The position numbers and the translations under genes were made by a program. DNA of 64,000 nucleotides, taken from positions 186,001-250,000 of the forward strand of contig CAZMGB010000001.1 in assembly GCA_964565775.1 (NCBI GenBank), written 5' to 3'. The stretch is from CAZMGB01 sp964565775. GTDB lineage: Bacteria; Chloroflexota; Dehalococcoidia; DSTF01; JALHUB01. The notes below the pieces were generated by a model. It saw only the letters and a program-made list of their open reading frames with translations, searched no databases and was not told the DNA's origin. Below, one piece after another: positions 1 through 8,144 of the stretch (position 1 is its first letter; each line of letters starts with the position of its first letter).

Positions 1-2
1 CC

Positions 3-437
3 TGCCGGGTCGAGGGTGCACCGAGCCGCGTCTTCGTACTGATGGGCGACGGTGAGATGCAGGAGGGTTCGGTGTGGGAGGCTGCTATGGCCGCCCCACG
101 ATTCGAGCTGGACAATCTGGTCGCCATCGTCGATGGGAACCGCTTCCAGGCTAGCAACGCCGTGGACAACATCATCCCCGTCGAGCCGCTCGCCGACAAG
201 TGGCGTAGCTTCCGCTGGAACGTCGTCGAGATCGACGGCAACGACATGGCCCAGGTCGTCGACGCCCTTGAGTCCGCCTCAGGCGGACCCGTGGCCGGGC
301 GACCGACGGCCATCATCGCCCATACGGTGAAGGGCAAGGGCGTGCCGTGCCTGGAGAACAGCCCCCGCGCCCACTACACGCGTCTCACGCCTGAAGAGGC
401 GGAGGAGGCGCTGCGCGTCCTGGAGGTGGCATCGTGA
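3..437 (+). CDS. Transketolase, N-terminal (ThDP-binding) subunit, 5' end outside window
   Basis: Thiamine-diphosphate half of a split transketolase; with the product of the next gene it moves two-carbon ketol units between sugar phosphates in the non-oxidative pentose phosphate pathway in the cytoplasm. The ThDP motif is visible as GDGEMQEGSVWEA followed about 30 residues on by VDGN, the usual metal/diphosphate site. The frame stays open upstream of the ATG at 42 (CRVEGAPSRVFVL), so that ATG is internal and the gene is truncated by the window edge. The family's C-terminal end (TVKGKG loop and helical tail) is intact. Stop and the next start overlap by four bases (GTGA), which implies translational coupling. 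Confidence 0.95.
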   Translation, partial: CRVEGAPSRVFVLMGDGEMQEGSVWEAAMAAPRFELDNLVAIVDGNRFQASNAVDNIIPVEPLADKWRSFRWNVVEIDGNDMAQVVDALESASGGPVAGRPTAIIAHTVKGKGVPCLENSPRAHYTRLTPEEAEEALRVLEVAS

Positions 438-1363
438 GCCTGGAGCCTGCTGCGAAGTCCTTCCCCGAAGTCGTGCTGGAACTGGGAGAGGCAGACCCAG
501 ACCTCTTCGTGGTCAGCCAGGACATAGGCCCTGTCGGCCCCTTTTCTCAGAAGTACCCGGAGCGAGCCCTGGACATGGGCATTACGGAGCAGAACCTGGT
601 CGGTGTGGCGGCGGGCCTCGCGGCCCGGGGGAAGCTGGTCTTCGTCTACGGCATGGCGCCGTTCGTCACTATGCGTGCCTTCGAGCAGGTGCGCACGGAC
701 CTGGCCTACAACGATAAGAACGTCAAGATCGTCACCCTCTTCGGCGGCCTTTTCGCCGGCCCCTGGGGCAGCACGCACCACGCCCTGGAGGACTTCGCCC
801 TGATGAGGGCCGTCCCAGGCATGACCGTCCTGGCACCGGCCGATCCCCACGACACAGAGCGCTCTCTTCGTGCCGCCGCAGAGATGGCGGGCCCCGTCTA
901 CATCCGGATGGGAGCTTTCCTCCCTGTCCACGAGCAGGAGTACGCTTTCGAGATCGGGCGCGCCGTCCCGCTGCGGGAGGGTTCCGATGTCACTGTCATC
1001 GCCACGGGCACGATGGTGCGCCCGGCGCTGGAGGCGCACGACAGGCTGAAAGCGCGGGGCGTGCAGGCCGCTGTGCTCGACATGCACACGATCAAGCCGC
1101 TGGACGCCGAGGCCGTCCGCGAGGCGGCCCAGCGTACGGGGCGCATCGTCACCGCCGAAGAGCACAGCGTCATCGGCGGGCTCGGCAGCGCAGTAGCGGA
1201 GGTGCTGGCCGAGGCCGGAGTCGGCAGGCTGGCGCGTGTAGGGGTGCGGGACACGTTCTGCTCCGAAGTGGCCAGCTATCCGGAGCTGTGTGAGATGCAC
1301 GGCCTCACCGCCGACGGCATCGAGCAGGCGGCGCTATCGCTTGCGGAGGCTCGAGCGTCCTAG
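434..1363 (+). CDS. Transketolase, C-terminal subunit
   Basis: Second half of the split transketolase, 309 residues, carrying the pyrimidine-binding domain and the transketolase C-terminal domain. Visible family marks are DMGITEQNLVGVAAGLA, with the glutamate that activates ThDP, the GGLFAGPWGSTHHALEDFAL loop, and a C-terminal TAEEHSVIGGLGSAVAE motif shared with 1-deoxyxylulose-5-phosphate synthase and pyruvate dehydrogenase beta. DXS is excluded because that enzyme is a single long chain. The GTG start overlaps the stop of the N subunit, so the two are made together. A strong hairpin follows the stop. Confidence 0.95.
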   Translation: MSLEPAAKSFPEVVLELGEADPDLFVVSQDIGPVGPFSQKYPERALDMGITEQNLVGVAAGLAARGKLVFVYGMAPFVTMRAFEQVRTDLAYNDKNVKIVTLFGGLFAGPWGSTHHALEDFALMRAVPGMTVLAPADPHDTERSLRAAAEMAGPVYIRMGAFLPVHEQEYAFEIGRAVPLREGSDVTVIATGTMVRPALEAHDRLKARGVQAAVLDMHTIKPLDAEAVREAAQRTGRIVTAEEHSVIGGLGSAVAEVLAEAGVGRLARVGVRDTFCSEVASYPELCEMHGLTADGIEQAALSLAEARAS

Positions 1364-1399
1364 TGACACGCGTTCCCCGGGGCTCGCGTCGAGAACGAA

Positions 1400-1428
1400 G
1401 GACCCCAGAGCTAATCGCTCTGGGGTCC
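1400..1428. terminator. Bidirectional terminator between transketolase and acyl-CoA dehydrogenase
   Basis: Perfect 11-bp inverted repeat GGACCCCAGAG / CTCTGGGGTCC with a 7-nt loop, placed between two convergent genes. There is only a short T-run, so intrinsic termination is inferred from position and stem strength. Confidence 0.75.
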
Positions 1429-1459
1429 CTTGCCGTTTGCCGTGTCGGCGGAGCCGCGC

Positions 1460-2638
1460 TCAGCGCAGGCGACTTCCGGTGAGGGCGCGCGAGATGACTA
1501 TGCGCTGGATCTCATTCGTGCCCTCGAAGATCTGGAAGATCTTGGCGTCGCGCATCCACTTCTCCACCGGGAATTCCCGCATGTAGCCGTAGCCCCCGAG
1601 GATCTGTAGGGCTTCGACGGTCGCCCGCATGGCCACGTCCGAGGGATAGCACTTGGCCATGCTGCCCTCGGACCGCAGGAAGGGGACATTGTTGGCGGCC
1701 ATCCAGGCGGCGCGCCACACGAGCATGCGGGCGGCGTCGATCTCGATTGCCATGTCTGCGAGCTTGAAAGCGATGGCCTGCCTCGTAGCGATGGGCCTGC
1801 CGAACTGGATGCGCTCGGTGGAGTACTCGATGGCGTACTCCAGGGCGGCGCGCCCTATGCCGAGCGAGAAGGCGCCGATGACGGGCCGGGTGCGCTCCAG
1901 GGCGCCGAGAGCGCCTGCGGCCCCGCGCCTCGGTACTCCCTCCTTCGGTGCCTCGCCCGGCGGATCGCCGAGGCGGTGGTCGGCCGGCACCCGGCAATCC
2001 TCGAGGACCACGTCGGAGGTGTGGGAGGCGCGCACACCCATCTTCTTCCACACCGTGCCCTCGGATAGCCCCGGCGTGCCCTTCTCGATGGCGAAGGCGC
2101 AGAGGCCGCCCCAGCCCTTGCTCTTGTCCTCCGTGGCGAATATGACGTGCACGTCCGCGATGCCGCCGTTGGTGATGAAGCGCTTGGTGCCGTTGAGGAC
2201 GTAGTCGTCGCCGTCGCGGACGGCGGTGGTGGAGATGTTGGCGACGTCCGATCCCGCCTCAGGCTCGGTCAGGCCATAGGCCCCGATGCGGAGCTCCTTT
2301 TCCGTGCTCATGCACATGGGTAGGAACTTGGCCCTCTGCGCGTCTGTGCCCATGCCAGCGATAGCCGCGGCGGCCAGACCGCTGGAGACGATAGCCAGGG
2401 CCATGCCGGCGCAGCCCCAGGAAAGCTCCTCCACGATGAGGACGCTGCCGATGCCACCGACCTGAAACATGCTGCCCCCGCCCAGGCCAATCTCGTTGGC
2501 CTTCTTGATGATAGGGGTGGGGTACTCGCCTTCGTGCTCGTCGTAGTACTCGGCGACGGGGCGGATCTCCTTCTGCGCGAAGTCATGCGCCACATCTCTG
2601 ATCATTCGTTCCTCTTCGGAGAGGGCAAAGTCAACCAC
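1460..2638 (-). CDS. Acyl-CoA dehydrogenase
   Basis: FAD flavoenzyme oxidising acyl-CoA to trans-2-enoyl-CoA and passing electrons to ETF; 392 residues, normal for the family. The N-terminal helical domain begins FALSEEERMIRDVAHDFA. The middle beta domain has the signature AYGLTEPEAGSDVANI, and the C-terminal domain ends with FEGTNEIQRIVISRAL, which contains the usual catalytic glutamate. GTG start at 2638 with a clear AAAGGAG site upstream. One oddity is a Pro/Arg-rich loop (PPGEAPKEGVPRRGAA) where most homologues have a short Gly-rich turn before ERTRPVIGA; it stays in frame. Substrate chain length cannot be read from sequence. It stands alone, with no etf or thiolase gene beside it. Confidence 0.95.
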   Translation of the reverse strand: MVDFALSEEERMIRDVAHDFAQKEIRPVAEYYDEHEGEYPTPIIKKANEIGLGGGSMFQVGGIGSVLIVEELSWGCAGMALAIVSSGLAAAAIAGMGTDAQRAKFLPMCMSTEKELRIGAYGLTEPEAGSDVANISTTAVRDGDDYVLNGTKRFITNGGIADVHVIFATEDKSKGWGGLCAFAIEKGTPGLSEGTVWKKMGVRASHTSDVVLEDCRVPADHRLGDPPGEAPKEGVPRRGAAGALGALERTRPVIGAFSLGIGRAALEYAIEYSTERIQFGRPIATRQAIAFKLADMAIEIDAARMLVWRAAWMAANNVPFLRSEGSMAKCYPSDVAMRATVEALQILGGYGYMREFPVEKWMRDAKIFQIFEGTNEIQRIVISRALTGSRLR

Positions 2639-3245
2639 GTCTATCTCCTTTGTGAACGCTTGCTCAATCTTTCATGAACCATCATACAACGCTCTCCCGC
2701 CCTAGCCAAGAGCCGAACGGCCAGTGCCGAGCCGCCCTCTGGGCCGTGGCACCCAGCTCGACAACAGTGTCAACCCGGCGCGCCAACGACTGAGCCTCAC
2801 ACCTCCTCCTCTCGCCCGTGCCAGGCCGAGCTCAGCCACGGCTGCGCATGACGTTGTTCGTCCATATGGCGGCGCTGGGCCCTGTCAAGAGAGCCCCGTC
2901 GTCGGTCCATCTTTGGCCGGTCATTGCTCCGAAAACGCGGGGCGGGCCCTTCGACAAGCTCAGGGTGCGGAAGGAAGCCGCCGCCGGCAAGGGCAATGAA
3001 TAATGGCATGCTGAGCCTGTCGAAGCACCCAGTGTGAAGGACGACCGCGTTTTCAGACCTTCCGGTGCCGGTGGGAACCGGCATGGACAATTCTGAGCGA
3101 AGCGGACAATCTCAGACCCCTCGCTTCGCTCGGGGTGACAGGAGAGGCGTTCAAAGCTGCCCCACGTGCTCACCCAGGCAAGCTGAGCCACTCAACCCTG
3201 ATTTCACTTGCGGCAACGGGCACCGGGCCGGCTCAGACGAGAGGT
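2639..3245. other. 607-base non-coding region with dispersed inverted repeats
   Basis: No convincing gene on either strand. It contains the promoter region of the acyl-CoA dehydrogenase and two repeat pairs: TTCGACAAGCTCAG (2950-2963) facing CTGAGCCTGTCGAA (3011-3024), and CTGAGCGAAGCG (3093-3104) facing TCGCTTCGCTCGGGGTGACA (3121-3140). These look like REP-type elements; sequences of the form TTCGACARGCTCAG are common interspersed repeats in high-GC bacterial genomes. Confidence 0.7.
2950..3024. repeat. Inverted REP-like pair TTCGACAAGCTCAG / CTGAGCCTGTCGAA
   Basis: Two 14-mers in opposite orientation (2950-2963 and 3011-3024) that are reverse complements apart from one base. They could fold into a long hairpin with a 47-base loop. 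Each half ends next to GGGTGCGG or GCATG, so the element is probably a dispersed palindromic repeat rather than a gene-specific operator. Confidence 0.65.
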
Positions 3246-4697
3246 TCAGCTCTCTTCCTCTCGGTACTGAAGCAGCTCGTTCATGAACTCGGTTACCAGC
3301 CTCTCCCTGAGCTCAACCGGGAGCGCGTTGAGGATTTCGTTGATTCCGGCCATCCTCTCGGGCAGCGCGAAACCCTGTATACCGGCCATGCTCAACATCT
3401 GGGAGAGGCTCTCCTCAGTGAAGGATGCGGGATCGAGAGAGGAGAAGGCGTCCCGAACCGCCGACGCCTGCTCGTCGGACTGCATCGTCCTGGCTCTCTC
3501 GACGCAGGCCCGCAGGTCGCGGAGCAACGCATCCACCCATTTGACGCTCGCGGGGTTGACCGACAGGTGGATGTTCTCCTTGGAGCCGCGAAAGGCGAGC
3601 TGAGGCTGAACGTACCAACTGCTCACCTTCATCTCGTCGATGATGTGAAAGACGCTCACGGTGTCGGAAGTGAAGGCGACGAGGTTCATCTCTGGCCGCC
3701 CCAGCAGACGCAGGTCCTCCATCTCATCGATTGCGTCGGCGATTCTGCGGGTCGCATCCATCACCTGCCGGGCGATCTCGAGGTAGCCGTCGTCACCGAT
3801 GAAATGGAGCACGGCCCAGGCCGCCGCCAGGGGGCCGGCCGACTTGCTGCTCAGGATCGTCGGGTTGACGACGGTGTAGCCGGTCCACTGCGCGCATGTA
3901 TATATCTGGTGTCTCCGCAGCTCCTTGTTGCGGTAGAGGATGACCGACGCACCCTTGGCCGCGAACGCGTACTTGTGAAAGTCCATCGAGATGGAGGTGA
4001 CGCCGGGGACGCGAAAGTCGAAGTCGGCCACCGGCGCGCCGAGCCGCCGAAAGTAGGGGAGGAGGAATCCACCCATGCAGGCGTCGACGTGGAGCAGGAG
4101 GCCGTGTTCCAGCGCGAGCTGTCCCAGTTCCCGTATCGGATCGATCACAGAATGTGCATAGGACACCGCCGATCCTACCAGGAGGATGGTATTGGGGGTG
4201 ATGGCTCGTCGGACCGCCTCGGGGTCCGCCTTGAAGGTCTCAGGATCGACGGGTACCAGCACCGGCTTGACGCAGAGGTAGTGACCCGCCTTCTGGAAGG
4301 CGGCGTGGGCGGTCACCGGCAGGATGATCTCGGGCTCCCGGATCTCCGGTCTATGGGCGCGAAAGTAGTCCCGCGCCGTCTTCACCGCGAGCATGATGCT
4401 TTCCGTGCCGCCGCTCGTGAAGTTGCCGACCACGTCCTGATCGCCGTTGAGGTGTGCCGCCGCCATGGCCACCAACTCGTTCTCGAAGCGCAGCGCACTC
4501 GGGAAGACGGTCGGGTCGAGGGCGTTTTCGCTCAGGAACATCATGTAGGCCTGCTTGATTACCTCCTCGGCCTCTGGTCCGGGATCGTAGATGTAAGCCC
4601 AGGTCCGGCCGTCGCGCCAGTTCATGTCGCCGGCGCGGAACGCCTCCATCCTCTCGAAGATCTCCCCTTTGCTGATGCCCTTTGGCGGAATCCTCAC
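3246..4697 (-). CDS. PLP-dependent decarboxylase/lyase of the sphingosine-1-phosphate lyase type
   Basis: Fold-type I pyridoxal-phosphate enzyme of the group II decarboxylase/S1P-lyase superfamily, 483 residues. Seen in order: cofactor-binding GNFTSGGTESIMLAVKTARD, the aspartate loop LLHVDACMGGFLLPYF, and the Schiff-base lysine in SISMDFHKYAFAAKGASVIL. The HKY-AAKG form fits the S1P-lyase branch better than glutamate decarboxylase. The true substrate is unknown; bacterial relatives are often annotated only as aspartate aminotransferase family. The start is the GTG at 4697, because AAGGAGAGG lies just upstream, whereas the longer frame to 4769 adds a low-complexity leader without a ribosome site. 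It has no obvious operon partner. Confidence 0.88.
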   Translation of the reverse strand: MRIPPKGISKGEIFERMEAFRAGDMNWRDGRTWAYIYDPGPEAEEVIKQAYMMFLSENALDPTVFPSALRFENELVAMAAAHLNGDQDVVGNFTSGGTESIMLAVKTARDYFRAHRPEIREPEIILPVTAHAAFQKAGHYLCVKPVLVPVDPETFKADPEAVRRAITPNTILLVGSAVSYAHSVIDPIRELGQLALEHGLLLHVDACMGGFLLPYFRRLGAPVADFDFRVPGVTSISMDFHKYAFAAKGASVILYRNKELRRHQIYTCAQWTGYTVVNPTILSSKSAGPLAAAWAVLHFIGDDGYLEIARQVMDATRRIADAIDEMEDLRLLGRPEMNLVAFTSDTVSVFHIIDEMKVSSWYVQPQLAFRGSKENIHLSVNPASVKWVDALLRDLRACVERARTMQSDEQASAVRDAFSSLDPASFTEESLSQMLSMAGIQGFALPERMAGINEILNALPVELRERLVTEFMNELLQYREEES

Positions 4698-4873
4698 GGT
4701 TCCTCTCCTTCGCGCGTGGGCGTCATCGCTGGCGCCCTCTCCAGATGAGGGTGGGTCTTGGTGCGCCACGGGGCCGGTCCCCCGAGCTTCCCGTCGGGCG
4801 TGGCGCGGGTATGGCAGGGGGCCCCGGCCGCCCCGACGGGCCGGCTATCGACCGCGTGGGCGCCGTGGCTGCG

Positions 4874-5548
4874 CTACTCCCGCTTGCCGGGAAGCTTGGG
4901 CACGAGCCACTGCAGGAAGCTGTCCGGGCTCCTGGTCTGGAGGTAGAAGCGACCCGGGCCGGTGAGCTTGCAGACGAGCCCCTCACCGCCGAGAAGGGTC
5001 GATTTCCAGCCGCCCGCGCGCCCCACGTCGTATCGGACCGTCTCGTCGAAAGCCACCATGTGGCCCGTGTCGACCACGTAACGCTGGCTAGGCTGTAGCT
5101 CCACGAGATGAATGGCGCCGTAGCTCGACACGAAGATCGTGCCACTGCCGCCGCACTTGAGGAGGAAGAGGCCTTCGCGTGAGAAGAAGGTCTTACCTCC
5201 GCCCCACTTGGTGTCGATGTCTACGCCGGGCGTCGCCGCCAGGAAGGAGCCGGACTGGACGAAGAGGGTCTGCTGCGTCAGCTCCAGCGTCACTATGTCG
5301 CCGGGAAGGGCGGGGGCTATCGTCACCTCCCCCGGCTGCTCGGCAGTGAAGGTGTTGATGAAGAAGCTCTCGCCGCCGAGCACCGACCTCTTCAGGCCTG
5401 AGATGACGCCGCCCTTGACGCCCGTGTCCATCTTGATCGTGTCCGACATGCTGACCATCGCACCCGCCTCGGCTTGGATCTTCTCGCCCGCCTCCAGCGA
5501 CACTATGCCGAGAGCATACGATGGGCCGTAACGAACTTCGTGCTTCAT
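4874..5548 (-). CDS. AIM24/TIGR00266-family protein
   Basis: 224-residue all-beta protein of the AIM24 family (TIGR00266, related to Bacillus YdjI and yeast mitochondrial AIM24). Typical features are the early SLEAGEKIQAEAGAMVSMSD, the Gly/Ser-rich GLKRSVLGGESFFINTF, and the repeated RVEL-type strands ending in a TGPGRFYLQTRS motif. Biochemical function is not established for the family. No signal peptide or membrane segment is seen, so it is cytoplasmic. A good ribosome site (AGGAGGATGGAAGGAG) lies before the ATG. Confidence 0.88.
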   Translation of the reverse strand: MKHEVRYGPSYALGIVSLEAGEKIQAEAGAMVSMSDTIKMDTGVKGGVISGLKRSVLGGESFFINTFTAEQPGEVTIAPALPGDIVTLELTQQTLFVQSGSFLAATPGVDIDTKWGGGKTFFSREGLFLLKCGGSGTIFVSSYGAIHLVELQPSQRYVVDTGHMVAFDETVRYDVGRAGGWKSTLLGGEGLVCKLTGPGRFYLQTRSPDSFLQWLVPKLPGKRE

Positions 5549-5882
5549 CTCGCCGCTCTCCTTCCATCCTCCTATGTATACGCCTGTACCGCCTCGATGC
5601 GCCAGACGTTCGACGGCCGGGTGGCAGAACTCCCATCCGGCCGACGGCCTATTTGTGTCGCCACTCTGTGAGTTGGCAGTATTACATCCGCCTATTCGCA
5701 GGTCAAGCGGCTACCTACTCGTACTCGTGGAGCGATATCCGCGCTGAGGGCGGTAGCCGACACGCATCCCTCAATGAGAGGGCGGAGTGGCACGTTGGGG
5801 TGGGGGCGATGCCGACGCGTAGGTGGGGGCTTCGCGAAGGGGAAGGGTAGTGAGTGAGGTTTCGTACTCCCCTTGACTTCCG
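5549..5882. other. 334-base intergenic region, no gene seen
   Basis: Separates AIM24 from the GGDEF-like gene. On the minus strand a TATACAT hexamer lies about 30 bases before the AIM24 start and may be a -10 element, but no convincing -35 partner was found. The remainder has no coherent reading frame. Confidence 0.5.
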
Positions 5883-6518
5883 CTATGCTGCATTTCCAAG
5901 GGGCTTACGGAGCTTCCGCGAGGCGACCCTGCGCAGTTCGTCGAATGTGCTTCCATCTGAAGGGAAGCTGCCCAGCCCGGTGTCGACTTCACGAATGTCG
6001 GCTCGCAGGCGCGCCACCACGTGCTCTGCGGCAGAGGCCTCATCCTCAGGCAACACCAGCACAAATTGGGAGTTTCCGAGGTAGCCGACGATGTCGACAG
6101 GGCGCACCTGCCGCCGCAGCCACCCTGCCACCTGCTCGCGTACCTTCGTGGCATCCGACCCTGGGCGAGGTTCGACCAGTACGACGCTGAGCGGTCGCTC
6201 GTAGCGGGCCGCTCGTAGGCACTCTTCATCGGCCCGAAGCGTTACGAACCAGTGCGCGAACAGGCCCGTCTTGCTCTCGTACAAGGCTTGCCTCCGTCCG
6301 GCCTCTGCCCGTTCGTCGACCTCCTTAAGCAGAGCGCGGCCAATCCACCATCCATGGCGGTGGTCGACCACGAGAACTGTTAGGACGATCGCGGCCGACA
6401 CCGTCCCAAACCAGACACCGGGGGCTGACCCGGCTAGGCCTGCCGCCATGCCAGCAAGTATTGATGCGCCGGCGGCAGTCCCGAGAATGACGCGTACCAG
6501 GCTAACCTGGCTAGTCAT
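5883..6518 (-). CDS. Membrane protein with degenerate GGDEF domain
   Basis: 211 residues: two hydrophobic segments (about residues 8-28 and 33-52) followed by a cytoplasmic GGDEF-fold domain. The fold is recognised from the order of elements GLFAHWFVTLRADEECLRAARYERPLSVVLVE and RPVDIVGYLGNSQFVLVLPE. The second piece sits where active diguanylate cyclases have RxGGDEF, but here it reads YLGNSQF, so the metal- and GTP-binding residues are gone and cyclase activity is unlikely. It may act as a sensor or scaffold, or be decaying. Strong ribosome site GGAAGGAGGAA before the ATG. No EAL or PilZ partner is nearby. Confidence 0.75.
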   Translation of the reverse strand: MTSQVSLVRVILGTAAGASILAGMAAGLAGSAPGVWFGTVSAAIVLTVLVVDHRHGWWIGRALLKEVDERAEAGRRQALYESKTGLFAHWFVTLRADEECLRAARYERPLSVVLVEPRPGSDATKVREQVAGWLRRQVRPVDIVGYLGNSQFVLVLPEDEASAAEHVVARLRADIREVDTGLGSFPSDGSTFDELRRVASRKLRKPLGNAA

Positions 6519-6816
6519 GCTTGGTTCCTCCTTCCCACCTTCTCGGTTACGGCCTGGAGCAGTTCTTCGGCCGCTTGGAAGGCAATACCCGCATCACCAA
6601 GTCATTCTCGGTCGCGGATGTCAGGGAGTTGAGGAATTTGCCAGCGCTACCCTATGTCAGGAGAGTCGGGGCACGTCGGCGGTGTGCCAGACATCAGCGC
6701 CTGCCCAATGGAAGCTCACCGGAGAAATGGGCGCGGCCAAGGCGCGGTTCACACCAATTCAATATGTCTCGCGGAGGCTCGAGCGAATGGGCTCAAGTGC
6801 AGGTGCTCGGCGCAGC
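6519..6816. other. 298-base gap without a recognisable gene
   Basis: Lies between the GGDEF-like gene and the ferritin-like gene, both on the minus strand. Short open stretches exist in several frames, but none has a recognisable motif plus a ribosome site. No hairpin stands out. Confidence 0.4.
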
Positions 6817-7113
6817 CTACTCCTCAGCTAGCTCATCCACTTCCCCGGCACCCTCCGCCAGGAACTTGTCTTCATCCCCCGTCAGAATGCTCAGCAGGCG
6901 GCCGAACTCGCCAGCGTGAACCCGCTCCTCGTTGGCGATGTCAATGAGGACTTTCTTTGCCAGCGGGTGATCCGTAGCGTCGGCGTGGGCCATGTATAGA
7001 TGGATCGCCTCGTGTTCAGCGGCGATGTTCAGACGGATGGCACGGATCAACTCCTCCGTGGTGAGCTTGCGGTCGGGCACCATACCACTGAAGGGATTTA
7101 GGAACTCGGGCAT
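6817..7113 (-). CDS. Ferritin-like protein of the encapsulin-associated type
   Basis: 98-residue four-helix-half ferritin-like protein. Two helices carry the di-iron ligands: IRLNIAAEHEAIHLYMAHAD with a conserved glutamate, and IANEERVHAGEFGRLL with the E-x2-H pair. An acidic tail (EVDELAEE) follows. It closely resembles the small ferritin-like cargo or fused domain of encapsulin nanocompartments, including the MPEF start and LAKKVLIDIANEE block. Such proteins form a ferroxidase site only as dimers and rely on the shell for iron storage. No encapsulin shell gene lies in this window, so the partner is either elsewhere or absent. The start ATG has a GAGG site upstream. Confidence 0.82.
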   Translation of the reverse strand: MPEFLNPFSGMVPDRKLTTEELIRAIRLNIAAEHEAIHLYMAHADATDHPLAKKVLIDIANEERVHAGEFGRLLSILTGDEDKFLAEGAGEVDELAEE

Positions 7114-7190
7114 TTCCGCCTCCTCTTTTCCTCGTCATCTGGGGTCGCGATGTCTCACGCGTGGCTGGTCTGGTCAGCGGCCCTGCCGCA

Positions 7191-7326
7191 TCACGATCTC
7201 GCCTCCACCTCGGCGACGATCTTGATCGCATCGATGACGCTGTCGGGGTTCAGGGATACGGATTCGATGCGAGCTGCGTCAGCCAGGCGGGGAACTCCGG
7301 GTGGTCGCTGGGCGCCTGGCCGAGTG
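7191..7326 (-). pseudogene. 3' remnant of a phosphoenolpyruvate synthase gene, frameshifted
   Basis: Read from the minus strand, one frame gives LGQAPSDHPEFPAWL and then, after a single frameshift near 7279, another gives ARIESVSLNPDSVIDAIKIV and ends VAEVEARS-stop. Joined, they match the extreme C-terminus of pyruvate, water dikinase (the GQAPSDYPEF...GIDSISLNPDSV block). Nothing else of the enzyme is present: upstream, within about 20 bases, is the 3' end of a tRNA gene. It is therefore a broken fragment left by deletion or insertion, not a gene. Confidence 0.7.
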
Positions 7327-7346
7327 TGCGCCGGAGGGAACAACAT

Positions 7347-7424
<78 letters not shown>

Positions 7425-7435
7425 CAACGCCCATC

Positions 7436-8137
7436 TTACTCGACGCCATTAGCCTTCGCAAGCAGCCGAAGCGCGAGCCCCGCCCTCGGCAGGCAGATCG
7501 CCCCTTCGGCCGCATCGCCGACATCCTCCGTGTCGCCTCGGTCCCTGAGGTAGGCGGTGTAGGCCGCGACGATGGCGTCCAGCTCGTCGTGGGTGAGGGG
7601 AGCCCGATAGGAGTCAAGGCCGTCCACCAGCGCCTCAAGCCGGCTCCGCAGGTAGGCCAGCCCCTCCGCCGTCGTCTTCCTGGGCAGAGGGCTGCCGAAG
7701 AGGAGGATCTTGGTGGCGTAGGGGAACACCTCCAATACGTGCATGCCCTCCCCTTCGAGGCGCCGGCGCAGCTCGATCGCGCGGTAGACCATGGGCTTGA
7801 TGATGGAGCGCTTCGTCGTGAAGAAGAGGCCGATCCCCATGCGCGAAACCTCTCGCTCCGACTCCCGCTTTCCGTCGGGGGCGACCGCGAGGCAGGCGCA
7901 GCTCTCCTCCAGGCAGCAGAGGCCCCTCGGCAGGCCGATGGGCGCGTCTATGGCGACGAAGCGGGGCCGGCCGCTGAGGGCCAGGCGCAGAATCTCCCTG
8001 TCGCTCCCGACGGAGCCCACCTCGACGAGCCGAGCGCCCTCGCCCAGTACCGCGTAGCCGGACGGGCTGCTGGCGGAAGAAGTGAGGTCGATGCCCAGGT
8101 ACGTCTTCGTGGAGCCGTGCTGGCACTTCCGAGCCAA
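7436..8137 (-). CDS. DUF429 protein (RNase H-like fold)
   Basis: 233 residues. The N-terminal strand LGIDLTSS carries the first acidic residue of an RNase H-like fold, and FVAIDAPIGLPRG the second; a late THDELDAIVAAYTAYL supplies the third acidic cluster, the pattern described for DUF429. The family is a predicted nuclease or nucleotide-binding protein with no proven reaction. Cysteines in LCCLEESCACLAV are notable. The gene probably begins with TTG at 8137. It ends only 12 bases before the tRNA gene, so the two may be co-transcribed. Confidence 0.8.
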   Translation of the reverse strand: MARKCQHGSTKTYLGIDLTSSASSPSGYAVLGEGARLVEVGSVGSDREILRLALSGRPRFVAIDAPIGLPRGLCCLEESCACLAVAPDGKRESEREVSRMGIGLFFTTKRSIIKPMVYRAIELRRRLEGEGMHVLEVFPYATKILLFGSPLPRKTTAEGLAYLRSRLEALVDGLDSYRAPLTHDELDAIVAAYTAYLRDRGDTEDVGDAAEGAICLPRAGLALRLLAKANGVE

Positions 8138-8144
8138 AGGCGCG

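Noticed and set aside
374..1300. Minus-strand frame over transketolase C subunit
   Set aside because: Shadow of a certain gene.
2950..3140. CRISPR-like array
   Set aside because: The repeats are inverted, of unequal length and without regular spacers.
3135..4748. Long open frame on the plus strand
   Set aside because: Antisense to the PLP decarboxylase; its product is His/Arg/Val-rich without motifs, a typical shadow of a high-GC gene.
5771..6229. 152-residue minus-strand frame overlapping the GGDEF gene
   Set aside because: Different frame of a gene that already has clear domain features.
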